Assembly (NCBI GenBank): GCA_031286585.1
Contig: JAITUC010000038.1
Location: 558,001-622,000 of the forward strand
DNA length: 64,000 nt
Reading direction: 5' to 3'
From: Delftia acidovorans
GTDB lineage: Bacteria; Pseudomonadota; Gammaproteobacteria; Burkholderiales; Burkholderiaceae_C
Below, one piece after another: positions 30,338 to 38,924 of this stretch. Position numbers and translations under genes: made by a program. Position 1 is the first letter of the stretch. Each line of letters starts with the position of its first letter. The notes under the pieces are model-generated. The model was given only the letters and a program-made list of their open reading frames with translations, was not told the DNA's origin and made no database searches.

Positions 30338-30619
30338 ATGTTGAAAGCCTCGCAAATTCTAGTCAGGTGCATTGCCCTTGGAGCCTGTGCGGCGTCCCTG
30401 GCCGCCTGCGGCCAGAAAGGCCCGCTGTTTCTGCCCAGTTCGCCTGCGGCCAGCCACCGCGCCACGCTGCCGCAGACCCTTGGCATTTCCAGCCCGGCCG
30501 AGCGTGCAACGCCCGCGCCTGCACCCACCACCTTGCCCGCGGGCCCGTCGAGTGCCGCCGTCGAGGAAAGCTCGACTCCCACCGGCACCACGGACTCCCG
30601 CAAGCAGCCGGCCGACTGA
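30338..30619 (+). CDS. lptM: LptM-like small lipoprotein
   Basis: 93 residues from ATG 30338. Signal peptide with lipobox LAAC (Cys24) directly followed by GQKGPLFLP, the LptM/YifL hallmark; LptM assists oxidative maturation of LptD in E. coli. The rest (30-93) is a Pro/Ala/Ser-rich linker, longer than in E. coli YifL (67 residues). Partner cyaY is divergent, as in other proteobacteria; the lysA gene that often follows is not here. Confidence 0.88.
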   Translation: MLKASQILVRCIALGACAASLAACGQKGPLFLPSSPAASHRATLPQTLGISSPAERATPAPAPTTLPAGPSSAAVEESSTPTGTTDSRKQPAD

Positions 30620-30639
30620 GCCGGCGGCCGCGCTGCGGC

Positions 30640-30688
30640 TTGATGCACATCAACACCGCTGCCAGGCATGGCGCTTAGAGTGACTTTC
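30640..30688 (+). promoter_or_regulatory. FNR/ANR box with class II promoter
   Basis: TTGATGCACATCAA at 30640-30653 is a perfect FNR/ANR palindrome (TTGAT N4 ATCAA). TAGAGT at 30676-30681 is a -10-like hexamer; a start about seven bases further (near 30688) puts the box centre at about -41.5, the class II activation position. Predicts induction at low oxygen of the gene at 30711. Confidence 0.7.
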
Positions 30689-30710
30689 TCTTGTCCCTCG
30701 ACAACCCGCC

Positions 30711-31538
30711 ATGCCCGTAGAGCTCTACCGAGACAAAAACCACGCCTGCCTGATGTTCACCGACCTCATCGAGGAAGATGGACAGGCCATACAGGCCAAT
30801 CAGTTCCTCATCGTCGATGACGACACGGGCGCCATCATCGACCCGGGCGGCAATCTCGCATTCAACGAGCTGTTCATGGGCATGTCGCGGCATTTCGCGC
30901 CGCACAAGCTGTCCTACCTGATCGCTTCCCACGCCGATCCCGACATCATTGCCTCCCTGGACCGCTGGATGACCAGCACCAAGGCACAGTTGGTGATCTC
31001 GCGCATCTGGGAGCGCTTCGCGCCCCACTTCACCAAGGTCGGCAAGACCGAAAACCGCGTGATCGGCGTGCCGGACGCCGGAGGCCGGCTGCCGCTGGGC
31101 CGCCATGAACTGCACCTGCTGCCAGCCCACTTCCTGCATGCCGAAGGCAACTTCCACTTCTACGACCCGGTCAGCCGCATCCTCTTCACGGGCGACCTGG
31201 GCGTGTCCCTGATGAACGGCATCGAGGCCCAGGTACCCGTGACCGACCTCGTGCCGCACATCGCGCGCATGGAAGGCTTTCACCGCCGATACATGGTCTC
31301 CAACAAGATCCTGCGGCTATGGGTGCAGATGGCGCGCCAACTGCCCATCGACATGATCGTGCCCCAGCACGGCGCCCCCATCATGGGCGCCAAGGCGATA
31401 GCCGACCTGTTCAACTGGCTAGAAGGCCTGCAGTGCGGCATCGACCTGTTCGACCAGCGCAACTACCAGCTGCCCATGGCGGACATCGACCCCGTAACCC
31501 GCCAGCTGCGCCCTGCCCTGCGCGCCGTGGCCGGCTAG
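30711..31538 (+). CDS. ODP-type (flavodiiron-like) MBL-fold di-iron protein
   Basis: 275 residues. MBL fold of the flavodiiron/ODP branch: ANQFLIVDDDTGAIIDPGG, metal ligands in SHADPDI (His74, Asp76, Asp78), His143 in HFLHAEGNFHFYD, GDLG (Asp162) and PQHGAPI. The H-x-D-x-D pattern in place of HxHxDH is typical of oxygen-binding di-iron proteins rather than hydrolases. There is no flavodoxin domain, so it would need a partner for O2/NO reduction or act as a sensor. Its perfect FNR box supports a role in low-oxygen or NO physiology. Its stop overlaps that of msrQ in a shared CTAG. Confidence 0.82.
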   Translation: MPVELYRDKNHACLMFTDLIEEDGQAIQANQFLIVDDDTGAIIDPGGNLAFNELFMGMSRHFAPHKLSYLIASHADPDIIASLDRWMTSTKAQLVISRIWERFAPHFTKVGKTENRVIGVPDAGGRLPLGRHELHLLPAHFLHAEGNFHFYDPVSRILFTGDLGVSLMNGIEAQVPVTDLVPHIARMEGFHRRYMVSNKILRLWVQMARQLPIDMIVPQHGAPIMGAKAIADLFNWLEGLQCGIDLFDQRNYQLPMADIDPVTRQLRPALRAVAG

Positions 31539-32155
31539 CGCCTGGCGCGCTGGCGGCGCAGTGCATGGACCACGCGCCAGGCCAGCAGCAGCGCGAGAAT
31601 GGCGGCGTACACGCCGACCTCGGCAAAGTTGTTCTTGCCTGCGCGCATCCAGAAGAAATGCAACAGGGCCAGCGGCGCGACGGCATAGATACAGCGATGC
31701 AGCCATTGCCAGCGCCTGCCGCCCATGGCGCGCATGACACGGTGCGGAGAAGTCACCGCCAGCGCGGTCAGCAAGAGCAGCGCCGCAAAACCCACCAGGA
31801 TGAATGGCCGCTTCGGGATGTCGAGCACGATCTCGCCCCAGTCCAGCCCCATGTCGAACCATGCATAGCACAGCAGGTGCAGCAGGGCGTAGAAGAACAC
31901 ATACAGGCCCAGCATGCGCCTGAAGCGTGCCAGTGCCGTCAGTCCCAGCGCCTGGCGCAGCGGTGTCACGGCCAGCACCACGCACAGAAAGCGCAAGGTC
32001 CAGTCGCCGGTGGAGCGCAGCAAGGCCTCGGCCGGATTGGCGCCAAGCGTGTTCAAGATGGCTCCAGCCAGCAGCCACGCAAACGGCAGCAGGCATACAA
32101 GAAACACCAGCGGCTTGGCCGTCCGGTGCAGCAAAAGACGCTGCACCGCCGTCAT
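31535..32155 (-). CDS. msrQ: Heme-binding membrane subunit of the MsrPQ methionine sulfoxide reductase
   Basis: 206 residues from ATG 32155 (MTAVQRLLLHRT); the longer frame runs back into msrP. Six membrane helices of the ferric-reductase-like fold with heme His in LYVFFYALLHLLCY and RRWQWLHRCIYAVAPLALLHFFW, plus the conserved TGDWTLRFL start. Passes electrons from the quinone pool to periplasmic MsrP. Starts 13 bases after the msrP stop. Confidence 0.94.
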   Translation of the reverse strand: MTAVQRLLLHRTAKPLVFLVCLLPFAWLLAGAILNTLGANPAEALLRSTGDWTLRFLCVVLAVTPLRQALGLTALARFRRMLGLYVFFYALLHLLCYAWFDMGLDWGEIVLDIPKRPFILVGFAALLLLTALAVTSPHRVMRAMGGRRWQWLHRCIYAVAPLALLHFFWMRAGKNNFAEVGVYAAILALLLAWRVVHALRRQRARR

Positions 32156-32168
32156 TGCATGGGCCACA

Positions 32169-33149
32169 TCAATAGAACTTCTTGAGGTCCATGCCCGCGT
32201 AGAGCTGGCCCACCTGGGCTTCGTAGCCGTTGAACAGCTGCGTCTTGCGCTTCTTGGCGAACAGGCCGTCTTCGCCAATGCGCCGCTCCGTGGCCTGGCT
32301 CCAGCGCGGGTGCGGCACGTCGGGGTTCACATTGGAATAAAAGCCGTACTCATTGCGCGCCGCCTTGTTCCAGGCCGTGCCCGGCTCCTTGTCGGTCAGG
32401 CGGATGGCGACGATGCTCTTGGCGCTCTTGAAGCCGTACTTCCACGGCACGACCAGCCGCACGGGCGCGCCATTCTGGTTGGGCAGCACCTCGCCATACA
32501 TGCCAAAGGCCAGCAGCGTCAGCGGGTGCATGGCTTCATCAAGGCGAAGCCCCTCGGTGTAGGGCCAGTCCAGCACGCCGCTGCGCAGGCCCGGCATCTG
32601 CGCCTTGTCGGCCAGGGTCACGAATTCCACGTACTTGGCACTGCCCAGCGGCTGCACCTTGCGCAGCAGCTCGGCCAGGGAGTAGCCCATCCAGGGAATC
32701 ACCATGGACCAGCCCTCCACGCAGCGCAGCCGGTAGATGCGTTCTTCCTGCGGCGCGAGCTTGAGCAGCGCATCCAGGTCCAGCGTCTGCGGCTGCTGGA
32801 CCAGACCTTCGATCTTCACCGTCCAGGGGCGGGTCTTGAGCGTGTGGGCGTTCTTGGCGGGATCGTCCTTGTCCAGCCCGAATTCGTAGAAGTTGTTGTA
32901 CTGGGACGCATCGGCATAGGCCGTGACACGGTCCATGGTGTTTGCGCCCACTACCTGGGAAGGCACGGAGGCCAGCGCCGCCAGCTTGCCGGGGCGCTGC
33001 ACGCCCGCCGCCCAGCCGGGCAATGCCGCGCCCGCCGTGCCTGCGGCCAGGTATTGCAGCCAGGCACGGCGCTGCAGGTAGCCTGCCCGTGGCGTGATCT
33101 CGCTGCCGTGCGGGTGTTGGAAGCCGTTGTCGTGGGAGCGGATCAGCAT
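32169..33149 (-). CDS. msrP: Periplasmic methionine sulfoxide reductase, molybdopterin subunit
   Basis: 326 residues. Twin-arginine signal ([19 protein letters not shown]). The Mo ligand is Cys143 in [16 protein letters not shown]; other conserved blocks [25 protein letters not shown]-like, [15 protein letters not shown] and [16 protein letters not shown]. Repairs oxidised methionines in periplasmic proteins, together with MsrQ. First gene of the msrPQ pair. Confidence 0.95.
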   Translation of the reverse strand: MLIRSHDNGFQHPHGSEITPRAGYLQRRAWLQYLAAGTAGAALPGWAAGVQRPGKLAALASVPSQVVGANTMDRVTAYADASQYNNFYEFGLDKDDPAKNAHTLKTRPWTVKIEGLVQQPQTLDLDALLKLAPQEERIYRLRCVEGWSMVIPWMGYSLAELLRKVQPLGSAKYVEFVTLADKAQMPGLRSGVLDWPYTEGLRLDEAMHPLTLLAFGMYGEVLPNQNGAPVRLVVPWKYGFKSAKSIVAIRLTDKEPGTAWNKAARNEYGFYSNVNPDVPHPRWSQATERRIGEDGLFAKKRKTQLFNGYEAQVGQLYAGMDLKKFY

Positions 33150-33262
33150 GGGAGTCTCCGAAAGTGTCTGCTATGCATTGGCGCCGGTTCTGGCGGCATG
33201 GCGATTGGGAGCCTGGGAGGCCCGCGCAAGTTCCATGCTACGCCCCAGCCTTCATCACCATG

Positions 33263-33297
33263 AAAAAGAGCTGCAAACGCCGGGACGCATGCAGCTC
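33263..33297 (-). terminator. Intrinsic terminator after ccsB
   Basis: On the minus strand GAGCTGCA...TGCAGCTC (33297-33268, twelve paired positions with one mismatch, loop TCCCGG), followed by TTTTTC. It lies 33 bases after the ccsB stop. The remaining DNA up to msrP shows nothing else. Confidence 0.88.
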
Positions 33298-33329
33298 CTT
33301 GCTGGACCGAGGCCAGAATCAACAGCGGC

Positions 33330-34670
33330 TCAAAGCTCTCCGTAGCTGTGCAGCCCCGACAGGAACATGTTCACCCCCAGGAAGGCGAAGGTGGTGATGG
33401 CCAGCCCGCCCAGCGCCCACCAGGCGGACACCGTGCCGCGCAGGCCCTTGACCAGGCGCATGTGCAGCCAGGCCGCGTAGTTGAGCCAGACGATCAGCGC
33501 CCAGGTTTCCTTGGGGTCCCAGCTCCAGTAGCCGCCCCAGGCCTCGGCCGCCCACAGCGCGCCCAGCACGGTGGCGATGGTGAAGAAGGCAAAGCCCACG
33601 GCGATGGACTTGTACATCACATCGTCCAGCAGCTCGAAGCTGGGCAGTCGCTCGGCAATGCGCTTGCGCGCCAGCAGGATGCCGGCCACGATCAGCGCCG
33701 AGATGCCGAAGTAGACCATCCAGTAGCTGCCGCCGTTCTGGGTCGCGCCCTGGCGGAAGACGATGGGCTCGAAGCACAGCACCACGCCCAGCATCCACAG
33801 CGGCGCGAGCTTGTACCAGCGCGTCTCCGTGGCCTGCTGCTTGATCAGGTAGGCAAAGGAGACCATGGCCGCCAGCGCAAAGGTGCCATAGCCGATGAAG
33901 TTGGCAGGCACATGCAGCTTCATCCACCAGCTCGTGAGCGCCGTCACCCGCGGCTGGCTCTCGTGCGCCTCGCGCACAAGCGTGTACCACAGCAAACAGC
34001 CCACGGCCGCGCTGACCACCCGCATCACGAATCCGCCCAGGGCGCGCGTATCGTAGTGCTGCTCGTAGTAGAGGTAGAACAGCGCCGTCATCCAGCAGAA
34101 CATGACGAACACTTCATAGAGATTGCTGACCGGGATGTGGCCCACATCGGGGCCGATCAGGTAGCTCTCGTACCAGCGCACCATGGTGCCCACCAGCGCC
34201 AGCGTCACGGCCAGCCAGGCCAGGCGCGAGCCCAGCAGCGAAAGCGCCGTGCCCTCGCCACGCGCAAACATGCCGATCCAGTAGAAGACGGTGCTCATGA
34301 AGAACACCATGCTCATCCAGAGAATGGCCGACTGGCTGGACAGGAAGTACTTGAGGCCGAACACCGTGTCCGACCGCGCCAGCTGCGCCCCGTCAGGGCC
34401 CTGGTACAGCCCGATGGCCAGCAGCGACAGCCCGGCCACCACCAGCATCAGCCCGCGCAGCGGGCGCCAGAACCAGCCCAGCCAGACGGCAGAGGGAATG
34501 GTGCCAACCAGGATGCACTTTTCGTAGACATCCATGTACTCGCCATAGCGCTGCAGCGCATACAGCAGTCCCGCAGCCACCAGGGCCGCGAACACCCAGT
34601 CGAACCAGTTGCGGCGGGCGAAGAAGCCCTCGTTGAGCGTCAAAGTCGTCGTCGTGGTGGCGGTGTTCAT
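33330..34670 (-). CDS. ccsB: Cytochrome c biogenesis protein CcsB/ResC (heme handling, system II)
   Basis: 446 residues with about eight membrane helices. The WWD heme-binding domain is WGGYWSWDPKETWALIVW, flanked by conserved His (LNYAAWLHMRLVKG). With ResB it exports heme and ligates it to apocytochromes. Overlaps resB by four bases (ATGA-type), and the cytochrome c4 gene is upstream in the same direction. Some annotations call this protein CcsA. Confidence 0.93.
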   Translation of the reverse strand: MNTATTTTTLTLNEGFFARRNWFDWVFAALVAAGLLYALQRYGEYMDVYEKCILVGTIPSAVWLGWFWRPLRGLMLVVAGLSLLAIGLYQGPDGAQLARSDTVFGLKYFLSSQSAILWMSMVFFMSTVFYWIGMFARGEGTALSLLGSRLAWLAVTLALVGTMVRWYESYLIGPDVGHIPVSNLYEVFVMFCWMTALFYLYYEQHYDTRALGGFVMRVVSAAVGCLLWYTLVREAHESQPRVTALTSWWMKLHVPANFIGYGTFALAAMVSFAYLIKQQATETRWYKLAPLWMLGVVLCFEPIVFRQGATQNGGSYWMVYFGISALIVAGILLARKRIAERLPSFELLDDVMYKSIAVGFAFFTIATVLGALWAAEAWGGYWSWDPKETWALIVWLNYAAWLHMRLVKGLRGTVSAWWALGGLAITTFAFLGVNMFLSGLHSYGEL

Positions 34671-36850
34671 GCGGAACCTCCGGGGGATTTCTTGTGGATG
34701 GGCTCGGCGCCTATCAGCTTGCCGGCCAGCATGGCGAATTCTCTATCACCGTCGAGTGTCTTGCGATTGGTGGACAGGGCCATTTCGGCATGGCTTTCCC
34801 CATCGCGGGGCGTGAGCCAGATCCAGAGGCGGCGGTCGCGCACATAGAGCATGCAGAACACGCCGATGATGAGGAACAGGCAGCCCAGATACACCACGTT
34901 CTTGCCCGGGGCGCGCGCCACCTGGAAGACGCTGGCCTGCACCTGCTTGAAGTCCTGCAGCATGAAGACCATGGGCATGGGGTAGAACTGCGCATCGCTG
35001 AGCGAGAACACGGCCTGGGTCATGAAGGACTGCGTCTGCTCGCTGGGCTCCAGGGCCGCCTGTCCCGCCTGCTTGCGCACGATCTGGGCCAGCTCGAACA
35101 GCACGCCGTTGAGAATGCGCACCAGCACCTCGCCCGCGCGTTCGCGCTCGGCCGCGGGCACATTGCTTTCCATGAAATCCGAGATGGCCTGCAGCCCGCC
35201 CAGCGGCTTGCCGTCCGGCCCCTTCTTGTCGGTCTGGCCCGCGAACAATTCCAGCGCCTTGGTGGCCGACTGCGCCAGCGCGCCACTGAGTTCGGAACGC
35301 GAGGAATCGATGGCCTTGGCCACATAGGCCTTGGCCGCCTGCTCGCGCAGCCGGGGGTCCTGCAGCGCGCTGCGCAGGCGCAGGAAGGTGTCCATCTCGC
35401 TTTCGGGATCGGCGGGAATGCGCAGGTAGCGCATGGCATCGGCCTGGTTGTCGCGCACGCCCAGCAGGAACACGCGCTGGCCGTCGCCCGTGTCCACGGG
35501 CAGCATGTAGTTCTGGAACTCTCGCGCCTGGCCCGAGGCATCGCGCAGCTTGTAGCGGATGCTGGGGCCGATGTTGCGCAGCTCCTTCTTGGTCACGGTC
35601 TTGTGGGCCGCGCCCAGGCGCTCGTCGATGGCCTGCTTCAGGTCGACCTTGCGCACATCGGTGCCGCTGCCATTGGCACCGCCCGCGCCGCCGAAGTTCT
35701 CCACATTGATGGTGCGCAGCTCGGCGAACTCCAGCGTCACTGTCTCGTCCTTGCCGTCGGGGAGCTTGCGCACAAACTGGTCGGAACCGCCGATCACGCC
35801 CTCGACATCGAAGGGCTTGCCCCCCGCCTCCAGCGGAACGGCGCGCAGCTTCACCGATGAGCCGCCGTCGTCAAAGCTCGACTGGTAGATCTCGATGCCA
35901 CGGTAGCTGGCCGGGTGGTTGACCTCGATGCGCTTTTCCAGCTTTTCGCCCGTGGCCTTGTCGTGGATGACGACCTCGCTGGCAAACAGCTTGGGCATGC
36001 CCGTGGAGTAGTACTCCACAATGAATTTCTTGAGCTCCACCGCAAAGGGCAGCTCCTGCAGCAGCACACCGTCGGACTGCGAGAGGATGGCCGTGCCTGC
36101 CGTGCCGCCCTCGGTCACCAGCAGGTTGCCCCGGAAGGTGGGGTTGCGCTCGCTCAGCCGGTGCTGCTCGGACACCTCGGAGATCAGGCCACCGCCGGTA
36201 TAAGGTGTTTTGCCTCCCAGCCACATCTGCGCGCGCACGATGAGATCGCCATCGAACAGCCCGCCCAGGCAGATCAGCACGATGGCGCTGTGGGCCGCGA
36301 TATAGCCCAGCTTGTGGGCCGCACCCGCCTTGGCCGCCAGCATCCAGCCCGTGCCGGGACCGGCCGCCGTATCGCGCTGCTGCAGCCGCACCTTCCAGCC
36401 GCCCGATACCAGTTGCTGGCCCAGGCGCCTGGCGGCCTCTTGCGTGCTGCCGGGCACCACGTTCTGCGCACGGTGGCCGAACGCCTTGAGGCTTTGTTCG
36501 CGGACGTTCTCCTTGTAGCTGCGCAGATCGGCCAGGTACTTGGGCGCATGGCGCGCCACGCACAGCGAGGTGCTGACCACCAGAAAGGCCAGGATCAGCA
36601 GGAACCACCAGGCGCTGTACACCGCATTGAGCTTGAGCGCGAGGAACAGCTGGGCCCAGAAAGGCCCGAACTGGTTGACGTAGTTGCCCACCGGCTCATG
36701 CTGCTTGAGCACGGTGCCGATCACCGAGGCAATGCAGATGACCGTCAGCAGCGAGATCGCGAAGCGCATCGATGCCAGCAGCTCCAGGGTCGCGCGCGCG
36801 GCCTGCGGGCGGGAGGGAGCAAGAGCGGCACCGGAAGAGTTGTCTGACAT
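34667..36850 (-). CDS. resB: Cytochrome c biogenesis protein ResB
   Basis: 727 residues. N-terminal ATLELLASMRFAISLLTVICIASVIGTVLKQ membrane block with the conserved PVGNYVNQFGPFWAQ loop, two further helices, a large periplasmic domain (about 230-640) and a last helix (VVYLGCLFLIIGVFCMLYV). The partner of CcsB in system II maturation. Full length for betaproteobacteria. Confidence 0.94.
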   Translation of the reverse strand: MSDNSSGAALAPSRPQAARATLELLASMRFAISLLTVICIASVIGTVLKQHEPVGNYVNQFGPFWAQLFLALKLNAVYSAWWFLLILAFLVVSTSLCVARHAPKYLADLRSYKENVREQSLKAFGHRAQNVVPGSTQEAARRLGQQLVSGGWKVRLQQRDTAAGPGTGWMLAAKAGAAHKLGYIAAHSAIVLICLGGLFDGDLIVRAQMWLGGKTPYTGGGLISEVSEQHRLSERNPTFRGNLLVTEGGTAGTAILSQSDGVLLQELPFAVELKKFIVEYYSTGMPKLFASEVVIHDKATGEKLEKRIEVNHPASYRGIEIYQSSFDDGGSSVKLRAVPLEAGGKPFDVEGVIGGSDQFVRKLPDGKDETVTLEFAELRTINVENFGGAGGANGSGTDVRKVDLKQAIDERLGAAHKTVTKKELRNIGPSIRYKLRDASGQAREFQNYMLPVDTGDGQRVFLLGVRDNQADAMRYLRIPADPESEMDTFLRLRSALQDPRLREQAAKAYVAKAIDSSRSELSGALAQSATKALELFAGQTDKKGPDGKPLGGLQAISDFMESNVPAAERERAGEVLVRILNGVLFELAQIVRKQAGQAALEPSEQTQSFMTQAVFSLSDAQFYPMPMVFMLQDFKQVQASVFQVARAPGKNVVYLGCLFLIIGVFCMLYVRDRRLWIWLTPRDGESHAEMALSTNRKTLDGDREFAMLAGKLIGAEPIHKKSPGGSA

Positions 36851-36943
36851 GAAGAACGAAAAGCCAAAACCCGAATGAAAAAAGCGGGACCATCTGCATT
36901 CATGCGATGGACCCGCCTGGCTTGGGGTGTCTATAAAGCAATA

Positions 36944-36969
36944 GGTTCCCGGTGATTACCCTGGGAACC
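36944..36969 (-). terminator. Hairpin after cytochrome c4
   Basis: 7-bp perfect stem GGTTCCC (36969-36963) with GGGAACC (36950-36944) and a short inner stem, followed on the minus strand by a moderately T-rich TATTGCTTTATAG. It lies 20 bases after the c4 stop. Probable terminator, weaker than the others listed. Confidence 0.6.
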
Positions 36970-36989
36970 GCGTCGGCCCCGGGACCGCA

Positions 36990-37640
36990 TCAACGCAGGC
37001 CAGCGATGTAGTCTGCCACGGCCTTGATTTCGCGATCGTTAAGCTTGGCAGCAACCTGCGTCATCTGAATGCTATTGCCGCGCTTGCCGTCACGGAAGGC
37101 CGTGAGCTGGGTCGTGGTGTAGTCGGCATGCTGGCCCGCCAGGCGCGGGTACTGGGCCGGAATGCCGGCGCCGTTGGGGCTGTGGCAGCCCGCGCAGGCG
37201 GCAATGTTGCGCTCCTGGATGCCGCCACGGTAGATGCGCTCGCCCATGGCCACCAGGTCCTTGTCCTTGGCAAAGCCGTCCTTGGGCTTTTGCGTGTGCA
37301 GCCAGGCGGCGATGTTCTTCATGTCAGGCTCGCTGAGCATGCTGGCAAAGCCCTTCATCACGGGGTCCTTGCGCTTGTCGTCCTTGAACTCCAGCAACTG
37401 CTTGACCAGGTACTCGGGATGCTGGCCGGCCAGCTTGGGCTGCAGCGGGATGGTGGAGTTGCCGTCGGCCGCATGGCATGCCGCGCAGACGGCGGTGTAG
37501 CTGGCCTCGCCCTTCGCCAGGTCGGCCTTGGCCGCCTTCGGCTGTGCCGAGGCAGCAGGTGCCTCGCCAGCGGAGAAAGCGGGAAAGGCGGGGGCTGCAG
37601 CAAGAATGGCAGCCGTCAGCAAAGAGGCAAGCAACTTCAT
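36990..37640 (-). CDS. Diheme cytochrome c4
   Basis: 216 residues from ATG 37640 (MKLLASLLTAAILAAAPAFP, signal peptide to about residue 24). Two CxxCH sites: CAACH (52-56) and CAGCH (149-153), each followed by the class I motifs (PKLAGQHPEYLVKQL and PRLAGQHADYTTTQL) with distal Met ligands (MKGFASM, IQMTQVA). A periplasmic electron carrier to terminal oxidases. It precedes resB/ccsB, which mature it. Confidence 0.94.
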   Translation of the reverse strand: MKLLASLLTAAILAAAPAFPAFSAGEAPAASAQPKAAKADLAKGEASYTAVCAACHAADGNSTIPLQPKLAGQHPEYLVKQLLEFKDDKRKDPVMKGFASMLSEPDMKNIAAWLHTQKPKDGFAKDKDLVAMGERIYRGGIQERNIAACAGCHSPNGAGIPAQYPRLAGQHADYTTTQLTAFRDGKRGNSIQMTQVAAKLNDREIKAVADYIAGLR

Positions 37641-37937
37641 ATCGAGGGCGTGGTTCTGTTGTTGAAAGCGCAAAATTCGGCGGATTCTACAATGGGGTCC
37701 CCTGTGATTGATATCGTCAGGAACCCTGGTTTCGCCCCTGCGCACAGAGGAAAACACATTCCTTGATCGTGGTCACGAACTGGCCACGGATCCGGTGCGG
37801 AACCAGTGTTTTTCGCAGACCAGCATATCGATCTGTGCCAGCGCGGCAATAAGGGCTCTACCCATGTGGCGCGCAATACCACACCCGTGCGCGCCAGATT
37901 CCGCCTCCCTGCCGCTTCCGGCCGCTTCCCGGCTGTT
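37641..37937. other. Intergenic region upstream of cytochrome c4, with an orphan promoter-like motif
   Basis: 297 bases with no supported gene. The minus strand must carry the c4 promoter. On the plus strand CTACAATG at 37687-37694 starts a 25-base stretch with 19 matches to the engB upstream sequence at 50014-50038, yet no plus-strand gene follows here. See findings. Confidence 0.5.
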
Positions 37938-38870
37938 TCAACCCGCGCCGAAACGGCTGTCCGCCTGGCGGCGGAACTCCGAGGGCGTCATGCCCTTGAT
38001 CTCCAGGAAACGCCGGTTGAAGTTGGCCACGTTGTTGAAGCCCACCTGGTAGCAGATGTCGGCGATGAAGCTGTCGGTCTGCATGAGCAGGTGGCAGGCG
38101 CTGTTGATGCGTACCCGGCTGACGAAGTCGGTGAAGCTGTTGCCCGTGGCCCGGCGGAAGAAGCGGCTGAAGCGGCTCTCGCTCATGCCCAGTTCGGCCG
38201 CCACGTCGGCCAGGCTCAGCGGCTCGCTCACGCGTGCCATGATGCGGTTGACCACCTCGTTGATCTGATCCACCTGGGCCTCGCCCTGGGCGCCCTGCAT
38301 CTGCACGGCTGACAGCAGGCGGTAATCGGTGCATTCGGCCAGATCGGACAGCAACTCGCAAAAGGCCGTGAAGCGGCGCATTCCGCGCGCACGCTTGACC
38401 GCATCCCAGTGCGCGCGCGCCGCCTGCGCCATGCCGAAGAACTCGATGCCATGGCGCGCACGGTCCAGCAGTTGGAGCACCTCGCGCATCTCCGGAATCT
38501 GCTCGGCCGCACGGGCAATGGGGTCGTGGGTGAAAAGAATCACGTAATCGCGCGCAGGAGAGCCTCCTTCGGGCACATCGAAGGAGATCCAGTTGTGCGG
38601 CAGGCGCGGGCCGCACAGCACGAGGTGACCAGGCTCGAAGGGGCCTATCCAGTCTCCCACGAAGGCGCGGCCCGAGGTGTCGGTAATGAGGTGCAGCTCG
38701 TACTCCTCATGGAAATGCCAGCGCACCAGGGGGCTTGGGAAACCATGCGCCAGGCATCGCACCAGGCCGCTGCCTTCCATTTCCTCATAGCCCAGCGCGG
38801 GCGTCCGCACGAAATCGCGCTCCAGTTCAGGGTGACGCTGGCGGGGTGTGCGGCGGCGTGGGCTGGTCAT
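37938..38870 (-). CDS. AraC-family regulator of the polyol operon (MtlR-like)
   Basis: 310 residues from ATG 38870 (MTSPRRRTPRQRH); an ATG at 38915 is possible. N-terminal cupin sensor (RWHFHEEYELHLITDTSGRAFVGDWIGPFEPGHLVLCGPRLPHNW) and C-terminal double HTH (LSLADVAAELGMSESRFSRFFRRATG, then ADICYQVGFNNVANFNRRFLEIKGMTPSEFRRQ). Last gene on the strand of the transport/catabolic operon, as for mtlR near mtlEFGKDYZ in Pseudomonas. Probably activates the operon with a polyol effector. Confidence 0.87.
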   Translation of the reverse strand: MTSPRRRTPRQRHPELERDFVRTPALGYEEMEGSGLVRCLAHGFPSPLVRWHFHEEYELHLITDTSGRAFVGDWIGPFEPGHLVLCGPRLPHNWISFDVPEGGSPARDYVILFTHDPIARAAEQIPEMREVLQLLDRARHGIEFFGMAQAARAHWDAVKRARGMRRFTAFCELLSDLAECTDYRLLSAVQMQGAQGEAQVDQINEVVNRIMARVSEPLSLADVAAELGMSESRFSRFFRRATGNSFTDFVSRVRINSACHLLMQTDSFIADICYQVGFNNVANFNRRFLEIKGMTPSEFRRQADSRFGAG

Positions 38871-38924
38871 GGCGGCATGAAGGTTTCTGGAGAGGCCATG
38901 GGCAAACGGTATCACCAGCGGCGG

